The notes below the pieces were generated by a model. That model was not told where the DNA came from, did no database searches, and saw only the letters and a list, made by a program, of their open reading frames with translations. Source: Golubevia sp. BC0850 (taxonomy: Eukaryota; Basidiomycota; Exobasidiomycetes; Golubeviales; Golubeviaceae). Taken from it: a stretch of 64,000 bases of DNA. The position numbers were made by a program, and so were the translations under genes. The DNA lies in assembly GCA_012976225.1 (NCBI GenBank), contig JAAVVG010000016.1, positions 62,001-126,000 of the forward strand. The letters run 5' to 3'. Below, in pieces: positions 1 to 13,400 of the stretch (its first letter is position 1; each line of letters begins with the position of its first letter).

Positions 1-3000
1 GAGAAGATAAGTCAATGCAATCAATACCTGCAGGATGAAAGAGGATATTCAAAGAAGAGGAAAACTCACCTGTGTTCAGGTCAAACATTCTGATGAACTT
101 GTCTTCATGAGCTGTGATCAAGATCGGAAGAGCTGGATGAGTGATGACCTTGTTGATCTGGGTTGCCGGCGTACCATCTTAAAAGAAAAGGAAAGGGGAA
201 GAGAAGATCAATCAAGTTAGTTCGAGGTACAAAGGAAAAATCTCTTGAATCAAGTCGGCTTTCTTTCTCACTCACCATAGGTCTCATCACTCTTTAACTT
301 CAAAACCTCCTTTCCAGTCTCGATTTCAAACAACTTGACGACCGCATTAGAATACGCCACCACGATAGTTTTCAAATTCCAATGACATTTAGCCACTCCA
401 GTTGGAACAGGAAGTGGATTTCCACCTTCCTGACTTTGATTCTTTTCCGTCAATTCCTTTCTTTCCTCCTCATCTTTAGCAGTAGGTTCATTACCGAAAT
501 AGTCCCAACTCAATTTCAACGGATCATTTTGATCTTGGATTTCATTTGACCAAACTTTTAACGTCCCATCAGCACTTGCAGTAGCGAGTAAAGAATCCTC
601 ACTAGAGCCAAGAGGTAATAAAACCATATCCCAAATTCCCTGAGAATGTCCAACGAAAGAGTTCAACTCCATTGAAGAATCGAAAGGTTGATAAGATTCA
701 TTTCCACCAACGTTGGTAGGTTCCGGTAATTTCCAAATCTTGATGCTAGAATCTAAAGAACCAGAAAAGATCTTTCTTTGATTTGCTGAGATAGTTAGGC
801 ATGTGATTGGAGCTGAATGACCTCTGAAAGTAATGATCGGATGAACATCTGCAGTTGAAGTTTGAGATTTCGAATTGATTTGAGAGAAGATTGATGGATC
901 TAGTTTCCAAACCTTTATCGTATTGTCGTCACTAGCTGAGAGTAGACTTAAGACTGAAGAGGAAGTGTCGAACTCAATTGATCGGACTGCATCTAGATGA
1001 CTTCTGAGAACCTTTTTGGATTTCCATAGCTGAGAATCAGCTGCTGCATCGGCGATGGCTTTTGAAGCTGCCTCATCTTCTTCAGTTGGCAGACTTAGAG
1101 TTGCTAGTTCATCTTCCGAGTCTGCCCCTGAGGTAGGACCAGAGGATCGGAGAAGTTGATTCACTCTCTCAGAAGTGAGAGCTAGTTGAGCTTGAGTAGT
1201 AGAGATCTAGGAGTAGACAAAACAGACGATAGAAAGTGTCAGAAAGACGCCAGGGACCTTTCGCTCGAGTGAGCGTCGAAATCGACTCCAAACCGAAACT
1301 CACCTCTCCAGCTTCACCTTCTCTCTTTCTTCTCTCAGCCTCTCTTTTCTCTCTTTCCTTAATTCCAGCTTCCTTCAATTTCGCCCATTCATCCTGTTCT
1401 ACCGGCTTCCCATCAGTTGCACCTGGGCGATAAATGGCAGTGACTTGTTCCGAATCGAATTCTTCACCTTCTTCATTAGAAGAGTTAGAAGATACCTCTC
1501 CTTCTCCACTACTTGAACCACCTTCACCTTCATCAGAAGAAGAAGAAGGAGAGTTTTCATTTAAATTAGGGGGTGAGAGAGGCCTCCCTCCTTCACCTTG
1601 AAAATCACTTGAACTAGAAGTTTCAGGTCCAGAATCATTGAAAGTATAACCTTCTTTTTCCGTAATTTCAGGTTGTCGAGTAATTGAAATTGAAGAATTA
1701 GGAGCCAAACTTTCTTCTTCATTTCCAACAGATTTCGGTTCATTTTCTTCACTCTCTTCAGGGACAGTCTCAGTCAAAGAAGCTCTAATACTACCTCCGG
1801 CAACTCCACTTGCAGCAGCTCTACTAGCTTTCAAAGCAGAAGCACTTCCAACTCCAACAGCTCCAGTTGCTAAACCTAAATTGTTAGTATTGGTATTCTG
1901 CGAAACAGCATTACCTCTACGAAGAGAATTCTGTCTCTGTAATTCTTGTTCTGCTGCCAATTGTTGTTGCTGTTGTTGAATTTGCATCACTGGAGGAGGA
2001 GGAACATTTTCAGACATCATTTTTCTAGGTCTTTGAATTGAATTCCCATTGGCTCCAATTCCAGTTCCTCCTAAACCTAAACCTCCTGGGATTCCAGACA
2101 TTGTTGAACCTGCTCCTAGACCGCTTGAGGAAGTCACTCGATCTGGAAGTGGATTTAAAGTGGTAACTGAAGTCAGGTATGAGATTTCTTGAAGGCATCT
2201 TGAGAGGTGAGATGGTGTGGAGGGGGTGAAGGTTAGCAGCTCATCTCATTCAAAAGAGGAAAGAAATTCCGCTACTCTCAAAGCAGTGTTCCCATCTCCT
2301 GCCTTGCATATCCCAAGATTAAAACTTTCTTAATTTCCTCCCTCCGTCAATCCCAAAACCCCTCCCTGCCTCTTCTCCCAGCTCCACACCTAGACCCCTT
2401 CTCTCCCTCTCATATCACCCCTCTCATCCTACTCACTGTTTCAAATAATCCCTACTCTTAGCTCTAGATTTCCCATCCTTAACCCCTCCCAAAGTAGGTT
2501 GTCTAGAGAGTCCCTGTCCACCCAGAGTGCTCATATTCATAGTGCCAGTATTCATCGTACTTCCCAAAGTTGAGAAAGTAGCTGTATTAGGATTAAAAGA
2601 ATTGATGGAGAAGGTTGATCCTTTGACTGCTTCTGTTGGAGCTGAGAAGAGGATGAGAGATTCGAGGAAAGAGGGATGGTAAGAAATGAGGAGAGGAAGG
2701 TAGGTAAGGGAAGAGCGGAAAGGCGAAGAGGAGAGACTGAGGTTTTTGACTTGAATCGTGATACTAACCATCACCTTCAACTCTAGAAGGGCTACTTCTA
2801 CCACTTCCACTATTGGACTTCTCTAATCCTAAACCTTGAGATTGAGAAAGATGTTTGGCAGCTGGGATCGAAGCTGATGAGGAGAGGTACTTGGATCTGT
2901 TTTTCGATGAAGCATCATCACAAACAAATAGTCAATGGAAGTAAGGATTGAGAGAAAATAGAGAGTCAGTAGAGGAAGCTAAGGAAGGGGGGGGGAAGAG

Positions 3001-3734
3001 TAGGAAACCGCTCACCTCTCCTGTCTAAGAGCATATTCTAACATCTTAACCCTACGCATAAGATCTGTTTTGAGGTTCTCTATACCACGTCTTTCACCTT
3101 CTAATAAGGCGATACGTGCCTTCGAGGAGGTGGGAAGGGAAGGAGAGGCAAAGGAGAGGGAGGACGAACAGGGTCAGTAGCTAATCGGAAGGAAAGGTGG
3201 GATAAGAAAGAGCTCTAGGCATGAAGCTTTGAGACTGAGTTGGACTGTTCAATTTGGAGTATCTAGATGCGATGGCGTCAAGAACTTGGAAGAGAGATAG
3301 AAGCTTTACCTCCCTGTCCTCTGCTGCTCCCTCTAGATCTCTTCTCCAAGTCTCTTTCCTATCAAGAAGACCCTTGATTGATTCCCTCTTCTGACACTGG
3401 ATTAACCCCAGCATCTCTTTTAAGCCTCTCTCCTACTCCTGCCTCTACTCACTCTCATCTCAGCTCTCTCGATTTCCCATTCATTCCTATCTCTCTCATA
3501 CCTTCTCCATTCAGTTTGTAAGAAATGTAAGATTCCAGCCAAAGTGTATTCAGGTTGTTGATTGGCTGAATCACCATTACCATTCCCATTCCCATTGCCG
3601 TTCCCATTTGAATTGCCATTGCCATTGTTGTTTTGATTTGGATTGCCATTTTGAGGTGGGGGTTGCTGATTGTAATTCCCACCATTGGATTGCATGTTGA
3701 ATCCACCAGGTTGAGCCATGTACGACATTAGCAA
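1..3734 (-). CDS. STRN: Striatin (STRIPAK complex scaffold), 3'-truncated by window edge
   Basis: Striatin is the regulatory B''' subunit of PP2A and the scaffold of the STRIPAK complex, which controls fungal cell fusion, polarity and development. Exons read on the minus strand: 3734-3453, 3119-3016, 2896-2769, 2641-2437, 2198-1304, 1206-276, 177-70 and 27 to beyond base 1, all GT-AG with consistent phases. The N-terminus has a Gln/Asn/Gly-rich leader, then the family signature [14 protein letters not shown] and a coiled coil running into [19 protein letters not shown] across the first junction. A second conserved block, [15 protein letters not shown], spans the exon 4/5 junction. Exons 6-8 encode WD40 repeats ([33 protein letters not shown]). 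The last repeats lie outside the window. The start is the first in-frame ATG (3734); ATGs at 3728 and 3719 are alternatives. Head-to-head with TRM11. Confidence 0.93.
3574..3628. repeat. Imperfect hexanucleotide repeat inside striatin exon 1
   Basis: A run of imperfect 6-bp units (plus strand close to CCCATT/GCCATT) encodes an alternating Asn-Gly tract in the striatin leader, just before the conserved coiled coil. Its frame-preserving unit suggests tolerated length variation in a disordered segment. Confidence 0.7.
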
Positions 3735-3932
3735 TTAACTTTAACTAGATCCAGTCTGAGTAGAGTATGTTAAAGATTCTAAATGATGATTGCCGATGGG
3801 AGGAGAAGGTGTATCGGTCGTGTGCTGATATGGCGATGGCGATGAGAAGATCTTCTCTCTTGGTACATCATCCCTTGATAAGTCAGTTCTGTCTGCTGCT
3901 CTGTCATCTCATTTCGTTTCATTTCATTTCTG
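3735..3932. promoter_or_regulatory. Divergent promoter between striatin and TRM11
   Basis: Only 198 bp separate the two start codons, so promoters and 5' UTRs of both genes must fit here. The TRM11 side is pyrimidine-rich with repeated TCATTTC just before its ATG. No clear TATA box was seen. Confidence 0.5.
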
Positions 3933-6398
3933 ATGGCACAACCCCAAGCTGCCCCATCTGCATCTACTTCAGCTTCAAGTTCAATTTGCTATCCAGCTAG
4001 AACACCTACCTCACCAGCAGCCTCATCGATTGGACCAATTTATCTTCTCTACTTTGTTGACACTCATTCAGATTTCAGATTACAAGAATTAGATTCAGCT
4101 TGCAAATATTTGCAATTGGATTACGCTTTAATTCCAACTCCATTAGAACAGTCTCTGTTGACTACTGCTACTGCTACTGCTACTGCTACTTTCACTTGCA
4201 CCTCCAACTGGTCACCATCTATCGGTTCACCTTTTCACCTATGTCATTTACCTTGCGATAATTCAGCTCAACTTTTATCAACCCGCTTAATTTTACTTCG
4301 ATCAATTCATCAATTATGGTCTGATTCAATCAGTTTAACAGATCTACATTATAAGACTCAACTCCCAACTAATTCCAATTTGTGGAAACCTTTCATCAAA
4401 GATCGAACTTGGAAAGCCAATGTGATTCGTTATAATAGAACCAATTCTTCAACTGAAAGAACTAAACAAACCATTGAAGAATTCCATTATATGGATTTCA
4501 AAGGTGACATAGATTTGAAAAATCCATCTTTTCAATGGTCTGTTCTCTTTGAGTATCCTTCTAATAGCGGTGTTATACTGGCTCCAAAAGTGAAAGGGAA
4601 ACTCAAGGAAACCGAAAATTTAGATGATTATAAGCAGGTTTTCTTGGGTAAATTGGTGACTGATGAGAAACAGTTGGCTAGAAATTGGGTTCATAAATTG
4701 GATTTGAAGAAAAGGAATTACATTGGAAATACTAGTATGGAAGCTGAAATGAGCTTGATCATGGCTTCAATGGCTTTGGTGAGTTAGCGGATACAGATTC
4801 GGAGGAAGAACTGAAGGACAGAACAACTGAAGGAGAGAATTCTTAGAAATGATGAATCTAAAGCATAGGGACAGCTTACGGTTTTTCCTCAATTGGAAAA
4901 TACAGAACGACAAGAAGCGCTGGAATTTTAGTAGACTGGAGTTCTAAGCAAAAACAAAGAACGGGGAGAGAGAGTCGATTGATCTCGGAAACGCAACCAT
5001 TTCACTGACCTCCCATCTCTCCTTTCTTTTCGCCATTCGGTCTAATCTGTCATCTTCGAACTGGAATTCAGGCCGGACCTTCAACTCTAATCCTAGATCC
5101 TTTCGCCGGAACTGGTTCAATGTTATATTCATGTGCTGCTTTTGGTTCAATGACTGTTGGAAGTGATATTGATATTAGAATGATGAGAGGTAAAGATAGT
5201 AAGTTAAGCCCCCCCCCCCTTCTCTACTCCTACTTTCTGCAAGTTTTCGATAGCCTTTCCGTCAAGCCTAGAACTAGGGAAAACGAACCTCGAATGGCTG
5301 AGATCTCTGCCTCTCTCTCTCTCTCAAAACTGTTCGCTCTTTGTCCCAATAGAACAAGAAAAGACAGGAGTGATTCGATCTGCCACTCAGTATGGACTTC
5401 AAGGGAAAATCATGGATTGTTTAGGGTGTGATATGACTCAACATCCTTGGAGAGTTGGTGGGATTTTCGACGCGATAGTTACAGATCGTGAGTAGATTAC
5501 ACTCCATCTCAATACGACATTTCCTGATCTCAACTTCTGCTTTTCTATCCCCGCCCCAACCATTTCAAAATTCCTCAGCTCCCTACGGAGTCCGAGCAGG
5601 AGCAAAACGTCTAGGTCGAAAAGATCCCTCGAAACTAAAAACTGCTCCTTACATTTTACCATCTGGAGAAGCTTCTCACACACTTCCAGATTACGTTCCA
5701 CCTTCAAAACCTTATCATCTTTTAGATCTCATCTCGGATCTTCTGGAATTCTCAGCTTTTTTAATCAAACCTGGTGGAAGATTGGTCTTTTGGATTCCAA
5801 CCATGACGGAAGTTGAAACTTTCGGAATTGGGATTGGAAATGAAACTGGAATTGAAGAGAGGCCTGTTGAGTTACCTGAAAGTAAGGACTTTAGGTTGGT
5901 GGCTCATAGTCTACAGGACTTTGGCAAATGGGGGAGAAGGGTGAGTTTAAATTGAGGTCTTTTTTGGGATTGGTGAGGTGAAAAAGATGGCGATTGGGAA
6001 CAAGATGGAAAATTAGTTTTCACAGCTCTGACTGACTTCTTTCTTTCCTTCTTTGGTTTCAACAGCTCGTGACAATGGAAAGGCTACATCCAAATCCTTC
6101 TCTCAAAACTTCGGAAAAACCTAAACCTTGGCACATTAATCCTTCTCAACATGTCAGAGGTAACGAAAAAGACAAAATCAATTATGGAGAAGATCCAAGA
6201 GAGTTTAGGAATCAGGTGAGTTTCAAGAGAGAACAATTGAGGTGACCGAGTGTCCTCGTTCATTGTCTTGAAAATTCGAGCTCGATTTACCTTCTTTCTG
6301 ACCCTTTCTACTCTTTTTTTTCTCTTTCTCCTCAGTACTATACGACGATGGTTGACAAATCTAAGTCTGAGAAGACGCAGAAGCAGAACTCAAGTTGA
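3933..6398 (+). CDS. TRM11: tRNA (guanine(10)-N2)-methyltransferase TRM11
   Basis: Catalytic subunit that, with TRM112, uses SAM to methylate G10 of tRNAs. Exons: 3933-4778, 5072-5198, 5353-5487, 5579-5940, 6066-6215, 6336-6398, total 560 aa. The N-terminal region begins with the family motif YLLYFVDTHSDFRL (THUMP-containing half). RNYIGNTSMEAEMSLIMASM precedes the Rossmann fold. The SAM motif DPFAGTGSMLYSCAAFGS lies in exon 2, and the catalytic DPPYGVRAG motif is restored only by joining exons 3 and 4, which supports that junction. Then come RLVFWIPTM and PKPWHINPSQHVRG. A Thr-Ala run from an ACT/GCT microsatellite (4161-4190) sits in the N-terminal half. The CDS ends with a Lys-rich tail. 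Confidence 0.95.
4161..4190. repeat. Trinucleotide microsatellite in TRM11 exon 1
   Basis: Pure CTA/CTG-type triplets (ACTGCTACTGCT...) encode alternating Thr and Ala in a poorly conserved linker of TRM11. Confidence 0.75.
5308..5326. repeat. CT dinucleotide run in TRM11 intron 2
   Basis: Simple CT repeat in the pyrimidine-rich part of the 154-nt second intron. The same intron also holds a C-homopolymer close to its donor (about 5209-5219). Confidence 0.7.
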
Positions 6399-7422
6399 AT
6401 GTTTACTTACTTTCTCAGTATCAATCTCAGAGTTCTCTGCCAATCGTGTTTCTTCTCAGACCTTAGCCTTCTTTCATTTTGCTCTTTCGTATAGATCTTC
6501 TTAACATGCAATTGTATTTCTAGCATCTTTCTTTCGTCCAGAGTCTGTTGTGCCAGCAACTGACATCTTGTTCTGCTGATTTCCGATCCAGTTTTGAGAA
6601 ACTCGACCCTCGTAGCGCTATCTCTGAAGTCCAAATTGGGTTACAGAAGCTTCTTCCATTTCTTCTCAGAAACGTCGGCCTGTAGTATCCATCTGAGCTG
6701 GATTCTTTCTCTGTAGACAGACAGGAGAAAATGAAGCTGAACATCCAGATCCAAGCGCTTCACACTCTCCCGTAAATGAAATCAACACTTCAGACTCTGT
6801 TCTCCCATGTGAATTGGCTTTCGCCATCTCTGAGACAGGGGAACATGTCGCCTTGGCTCCCATCATTCTGCGATTTCATTTTCTCTCCGGACAGAGGCGA
6901 GAAAGGTTCTCCTTCTGTATCTAGCCCTCATTTCCTTTTCTCCGAGAACCAAGCTTCTTTTCGAGAAATCGTTTCATTGAATCCTCTGGACCCGGCGCCT
7001 CCTAGGCAAAAGAACAGAACTCTCTATAGTTGGGTTCCCCAGCGCACACTTTTTCAAGACGAGCTCTAGCCTTGTTTGATATGTAATAGTGATTATCAAA
7101 ATCGATTGCTACGAACCGAACAGAACATGTCCTTCTTTGAGAGAAATCAGGGATGTTCTTTTTTTAAACGTGCGCCCTTTTGGGATTCTAGAAGCTGGAG
7201 CAACACTCTCTGCAGCAATCTCTATCCTCTCATCATCTTCGACCTCCTGAGCAAAGGGTTGACTTCGAAGTAATGCTATTCTCTGAGACTTAAATTAGAT
7301 ACCATAAAGGTAAGCTATTAAGCTTCTCACACAACAGAGATAGTGGCCAGACACAGCGACCAGGGTCTAATCCTCCCAAACGCTCTCTACTCCTCCTTTC
7401 CCTTCCCAATCTCACCTTAGCC
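6399..7422. other. Intergenic interval, TRM11 3' side and PDK1 promoter/leader
   Basis: About 1 kb with no gene I can defend. The last 60 bases before the PDK1 ATG are strongly pyrimidine-rich, as is usual for fungal leaders. Between 6407 and 6866 the minus strand has several overlapping open frames with protein-like composition (for example a Lys/Arg/Glu-rich stretch ending at 6407). None has a clear start, splice sites or recognisable domain. It may be a decayed gene or chance. Confidence 0.4.
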
Positions 7423-10400
7423 ATGATGGAAGAGCCGACAGCTTCAATGCTGGATTCGGATAGATTGGGTCAACAGCTGCGGAGTCATTCAATTTCCAAT
7501 CCATCCAGCTCATCTCCTTCAGCTTCCTCAAAGAGCGAACAGGAGCAACACATCCTTCAATCTGCTTCTCCTCCTACAGCTGCTCTTTCCTCTTCAATCT
7601 TTTCAGATTTACCTTTATCCGCTCTAACTTCAACTTCTTCTTCTTCTGGTTCACTTTCTTCTCCTGCCGTAGCTGCTGCAGCTGCTGCTTCTAATCATCT
7701 AACTCTTCTTCAAAGACCACCTACTTCAACTTCAACCTCCTCAGCTTCAACTTCAGCCTCAGTCTCACCTCTTTCAAGTCCAAATGTATCTAGAGCTTCA
7801 AGCATTGGTCAGAGTCATGGAGGTGCAACTGGAACAGGGAGTGGAAGGATTAGACCAGGACTATTGAGTAGAGCAGGAACTGACCCAGATGGCAGTAACC
7901 TAGTAGTTGGGAGTGGAAGCGGGAGTGGGAACACAAATGGGAATAAGAGTGAAATGAGACCTCTATCTAACATTAGCAAAGGTTTACCATCATCTCTGAT
8001 GGATGGTGGTGGAATGAGCGGCAGGAGCAAAAGTGCAGCTGTCAGGTCCACCTCAGCTTCAGAAGACGATGAAGCAAGACTCTCGGATTCCGGAATCATC
8101 CCAAGACGATTCGCAGATTTACCTTCTGGTTCAAACAGTAGCTTAAATGTGGGAGGATCTTCGGTCAATTCAGCTCCGGCTGCCACCACTTCACTTCCTC
8201 AAAGATCTGCAACTGCTTCCTCTTCTTACTCTGGTTATTCTGCCTCTTCAAGTCGAAACTCTTCCCCTTTAGTCTCTCCTGCTGGTTCGATCTCTGCTGC
8301 CAGAGCGAGACAAGTCTTTGCATCTCCAACTTCATCTCCAATCTCTGCTACCAATGGGAATCTACCTTCACCTCCAACTAATCAGAATTTCCCTCCAAAC
8401 TTTACTCCTCAAACTCATCCTCAACACTTTTATCCTAATGATCGACAACCCTCATCATCAACAGGAGGTCATGCTTCTGAAACTTCTTCCTTCAAATCCA
8501 AGTCTGCTTCTTTGGGAAGAGCTCAATCTGTCTCGTCGGTTAGCAGTGTTAATTCTACTAGCAGTTTGGAAGCTGCCCCTTTCAGAGCTGCTCCTCTCGG
8601 AAACTTTAGGGTTGGATTTGGTGGTTACGGCCGAACTCTTGGAGGATACGGAAACGCTAATTCTACCAGGAGACCTCAAATCATGGAAAGAGACAAGACT
8701 TTGAGTGGAAGTCAAGTCCCGAGAGCCAATCTTCAGTCACCCAGAGCTGGAATGCCGATCGGAACCGGTGGTGAAAGCAGTGCTGCAGAATCTGAAGATG
8801 GAGGGAACGAACTTGCAGGATCGGGCGACGGTGAATCTTCAAACCTGAAGGGAAAGCGAAGGGAGGATGCTGCGTCCTCTTCTCTAGCTGGACCCTTCTC
8901 TTTCGATTCCTCTCCTGCTTCCACATCTCAGCCTCGAACGACACCAAACACCACTTCAATCAACGGTCTCTCTCCTACTCCTCCTCCGAGGAAGCAATCT
9001 CACACTCCAAAGCTACCTTCAGACGCATGGCAGTATCGAAACGCTCCTGGGATGGGAGGAAGCAGACACAACAGCGCTATTCCAGCGTCCTGGGGATTGG
9101 CAGTCGCCTCTGGTGCTTCTGGAAGCCATCACAGAGGAGCAAACAGTCTCAGTCTTCCTCAAAGCAACACTTGGAGCTCAGGGAATTCTTCCAGTGCAAC
9201 CAGTGGAAGCGGAGGTGCCGACCTTGGGAACGAAGAACTGCTGGCTGCTCCTCCGAATTCCAACTCAGCTTCTCAATCTCCTTCGAGGAAACATCCAAAT
9301 CCTTCAACTTTCAGATCGAAGCTAGTCAAGAGTGCAAGCAAGCTCGGGATCAAGCCTTTGTCGACTACGGCTGCTGGAGGAGCTGGAAGCGGCGGAAGTT
9401 CGCCTGCAAGCGCAGGATATGGAGGCAGACCCTTCGTTCAATTGGAAGGAGAGCCGATCTCGGAGAATGGAAATCTGAAGGTGGATACTTCGGCCCAGCT
9501 CAATGCAACTTCTTCTGGAGGTCTGCTAGTTCCGGGAGGTGGTCCTCTCAGCCCAGGAGGGAACTCGACCCACTCAGGAGACAGCACGCTTGGGCTTGCT
9601 GGGCTAGTTGGAATCGCAAATTCGTCGAATTCTCAAGATGACTCCACTCTACCTATGATACGAACCTCTTCAGTCACCAATGCGCCTCTGTTCGCAACTA
9701 AGCATGGGGATGCAGCTGGAACAGGAGGAGTGAGCTTCAACTCTGGTGGAGTCTCTCCTATACCTTCGCCTGGAATCCCAGCTTACGTCAACGTCAACAA
9801 TAGCAAGAGCGCATTCGGAGTTTGGGCTTTCGGGGTCCCTGAATTGAGAGTCTCTCCGAAAGAGGAAAGAGAAACGTTGGTGCCGACAATGGCTTCCAAT
9901 TCCCTTTTGTCCATCTCTCCAGGAACTTCCAGATCAAACGGTACGCTATCTCAATCTTCTCTAGCAGCCTTAGCTCCTTCCAGTCCGATGAGAACGCCGA
10001 ACTCTGTCCTGTCAGTCTCTCCTTCAAGCTCTAGAGTGCTCAACAGCACACCACCTCTAGCAGTTCCCCCTCATTCCTCTCCAGAGACTCCCACAACTCC
10101 TCTATCAAAAGCTACAGTCCTCTCCAATGTGACTCCGATCTCGACCAAGAAGATGGCTCCTCCTCTGACTCCTGCTCAGCAAGTCCGAGCTGAAGTCGAA
10201 GCTGGAACTGCTAGAGCTCCAAGCGAACCCAGTGGACACACTCCTGGTCCAACTCCGGTTCTTCCTCCCGTATCTTCTTCATCTAGGGAAAGGTCTTCGA
10301 GAAGCAAGTCTTCGAACCGGGAAAGAGAGAGAAGCTTCCCTCATGATCAACACATCAAGCTGATTCAGCAGTCTCCTTCCCACCCCAGAACTTCACAAGG

Positions 10401-13400
10401 ACCAGCTGGGGTTTCAGCCTCGCCTACCGTTCCTTCTGCTGTTGCTCAATTCTCAGGCTCGGAAGGAACGGCTTCTCAACCTACTTCCAGAGACGTCTCG
10501 AAGACCAGAGTCAGAGAGAGAACCAATTCTTCTAATCTGAAGTCGCAGCCACCTTCCATCTCTGGTCCAGTCCAGGTCCAGAGGTCAGAGTCTTTTGCAT
10601 TTGTCTCGGCATCAGCTCCTTCCTCTCCTCGACTTCAGAGTTCTAAGTTCAACGTTCACGGCCACTCCAATTCTTCTGGAAATAACAATGCGAACGAGGG
10701 TTCTGCTATCTCTAGAGGGAGGGTCGCATCTACGAAAGGAGGAAGCAGTGGCATTCCAGGAATGGTTCCTGAAAGACCTTCATTCCTGAGGGCTCTGACT
10801 TCCGAATCTATCTTCTCCAACCGATCGACTGGTGGAAAGAGCTCAATCAGCAAGAACGACAGCGTGCTGAGCGGAGAGAGCAGCTATGGAAGCGGAAGTA
10901 CTAGCAGACCTGCTGTAAGGAAAGAAGAAGATGGCAAGGCTCCAAGCGCTCTTGCACGGCTGAGCCAAAAGGAGGACAGCGACGAAGAACAGGCTGAGGA
11001 GGAAGAACAAGACTTGGACAGAACGGCGAGGGATCAAGACTACTCAAAGACCAATCAAGATTCAACTAACTCGGTGAAACAAAGAGAACATCAATTGGAC
11101 CTCTCCAATGCAGATTCTATCATAGCCGAAAGGCGTCCTTTGGTGGAGGAGAGCATCGACTTGCCCGTTGCTGATCCAGGTCGACGACTAGAAGAGATCG
11201 CTCCAGAATCACTCGAAGCTCTCGCTAGCTCTGAAGTCCAAGAATCTTCTGAAGTTGCCCAGCCAGCTGCCGCTCTGTCTTCTCCAACTGATTCTTCGGC
11301 CTCAGATCTGTCGAAGACCGAATCCTCAGCTCGGGTTCCACCTACTTCGTTTGGACCAAGTGAAACGCAAGCAAAATCAGAAGCGAAAGCTCAGGCGGAA
11401 GCTCAGACGTCGTCAGTTCAACCTCATTCAAGAGCTCTTCCTCCTCCACTGGATAGGGCAGAGTCATCGATTTCCACAAGCTCCAACGCTATCTCTACCA
11501 GCTCAGTCTCAATAGCCCCTGTCAGCATCAAAGCTCCAGCTAGGAAAGCTCCTGGAATCTACGTTCCACACGCCGATGCGTCGATGATTGGCAACTCTAT
11601 TGGAAGAAGAAAGCCAGTTGAAGGGTCTGGGAACATGAGAGCTACGTCGGATGGAACGGCCCCCAGCTCGACCTCCTCTGGCTCTTCAGACCCTTCACCC
11701 CCAGCTCAAGGATCGACTCCCACGTCTGCTGCCATCTCTACCCCTGTCACAGCTCCGCCAGCAGCACGTAAGACGGCAGCTCCCGCTACGACTGGTGCGT
11801 CCTCAAGCGTAGCTCCTCGGACTGCTCGTGGACCCAAGGACTTTGAGTTCGGAGAGATTCTTGGTGAAGGATCCTACTCTACAGTCTTGGAAGCTTGGGA
11901 TCTACTGAGCGGACCGTCAACTACCACGGACGGCTCAGCTGCTCCTGTTCAATCGACCACTGCTGCAGCTGCTGCCGCAGGCAAGACGCCTTCCTCTTCC
12001 GCAACAGCTAGTAGAGCTGGGCGAAAGATGTATGCAGTCAAAGTACTAGATAAGATGCACATCTTGAAGGAGAAAAAGCAGAAGTATGTCAACGTGGAAA
12101 GAGAGGCTTTGAGTCTGCTGGTCAAGCATCCGGGTGTCATCAGTCTTTACTGGACTTTCCAGGACAGAGAGTCTCTTTGTGAGTAACTAGTCCCTCGATC
12201 ATGGCTGAGCTAGAGTTCAAAGAGGCAACTATTTCACTCATCATCTCGCCGCTCTCTCTTTTCCTTCCCCAGACTTCGTTTTGCAACTGGCTCAGAATGG
12301 AGAGCTCCTCAACTTCATCAAGAAGCATGGCTCTTTCGATTCAACATCATCTCGATACTACGCTGCTCAACTGCTCGACACCATCGGAGCTATGCATCGG
12401 GTTGGAGTCATCCATCGAGACATCAAACCTGAGAACGTTCTCTTGGATGGAGCCATGAGGATCAAGGTCACCGATTTCGGATCGGCCAAGATCTCTTCAG
12501 TTAATAATCGAGCCAAAGCTTCAGCGAATCCCTCTTCTTCCAGCGCTGCCTCTTCTGACGGACCTGCTCCTCCCACCAAGGAGAGAGCTAACAGTTTCGT
12601 CGGAACAGCAGAATACGTCAGTCCTGAGCTCCTTGGAGGAAAGACAGCTGCTGAGGCTTCAGACTTCTGGGCTTTCGGATGCGTTCTCTATCAGATGATT
12701 GCTGGTCGTCCTCCCTTCAAAGGCGCCAACGAGTACCAGACCTTCCAGAAGATCATCAAGCGAGAATTTGAGTTTCCTGAAGAGTTCCCCGCCGACGCGC
12801 GAGATCTCGTCGATCGTCTGCTCGTCTTGGAACCGGAAGAGAGATTGGGATTTAAAGAAGGTGTCGAGGAAATCAAGAAACACGCCTTCTTCGCTGAGAT
12901 GGACTTCGATACTGTTTGGTCGATCCCCGCTCCTCCCATCAGTACTGGAATCTGTCAGCGACCGGCAAGTTCAATCAGGCATCGGAACACTGCTGAGAGT
13001 CTGCACTTCGGAAGTGACGGCTGGGTGGACCAGAGAGAAGCTGGCAGCCTTCTTTCCGAGAGACAATCTTCTCTCGCCCCGAGCACTGGAAACGCAGGAG
13101 ACGACTCTAGAGCTGCTTCAATCTCTTCTGCCGATCAAAACTCTTCTCCAGCTCCCGGCAGATCTGCTGTCAGTGTGGTCGAAGCAGACGACTCAGACTC
13201 AGATGCACAGGCTGGTCCTCGTCGTGCTAGAGGACTATCTACCGGAGAAGGTGGTGCTCCAGGTCTCAATGGGAAGAGGGCCAGCAATCTGATGAGATTG
13301 GCTACTGCTGTTACTGGAAAGGAGTGGTCAGCTACTGTAGGAGCCAGAGCGAATCGAAGTTCGCAAAGAGCCAGCGTCATTCCCCCAAACGTAAGACAGC

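Noticed and set aside
5209-5219. C homopolymer as a programmed frameshift site in TRM11
   Set aside because: It lies just inside intron 2, after the GTAAGT donor, so it is not translated.
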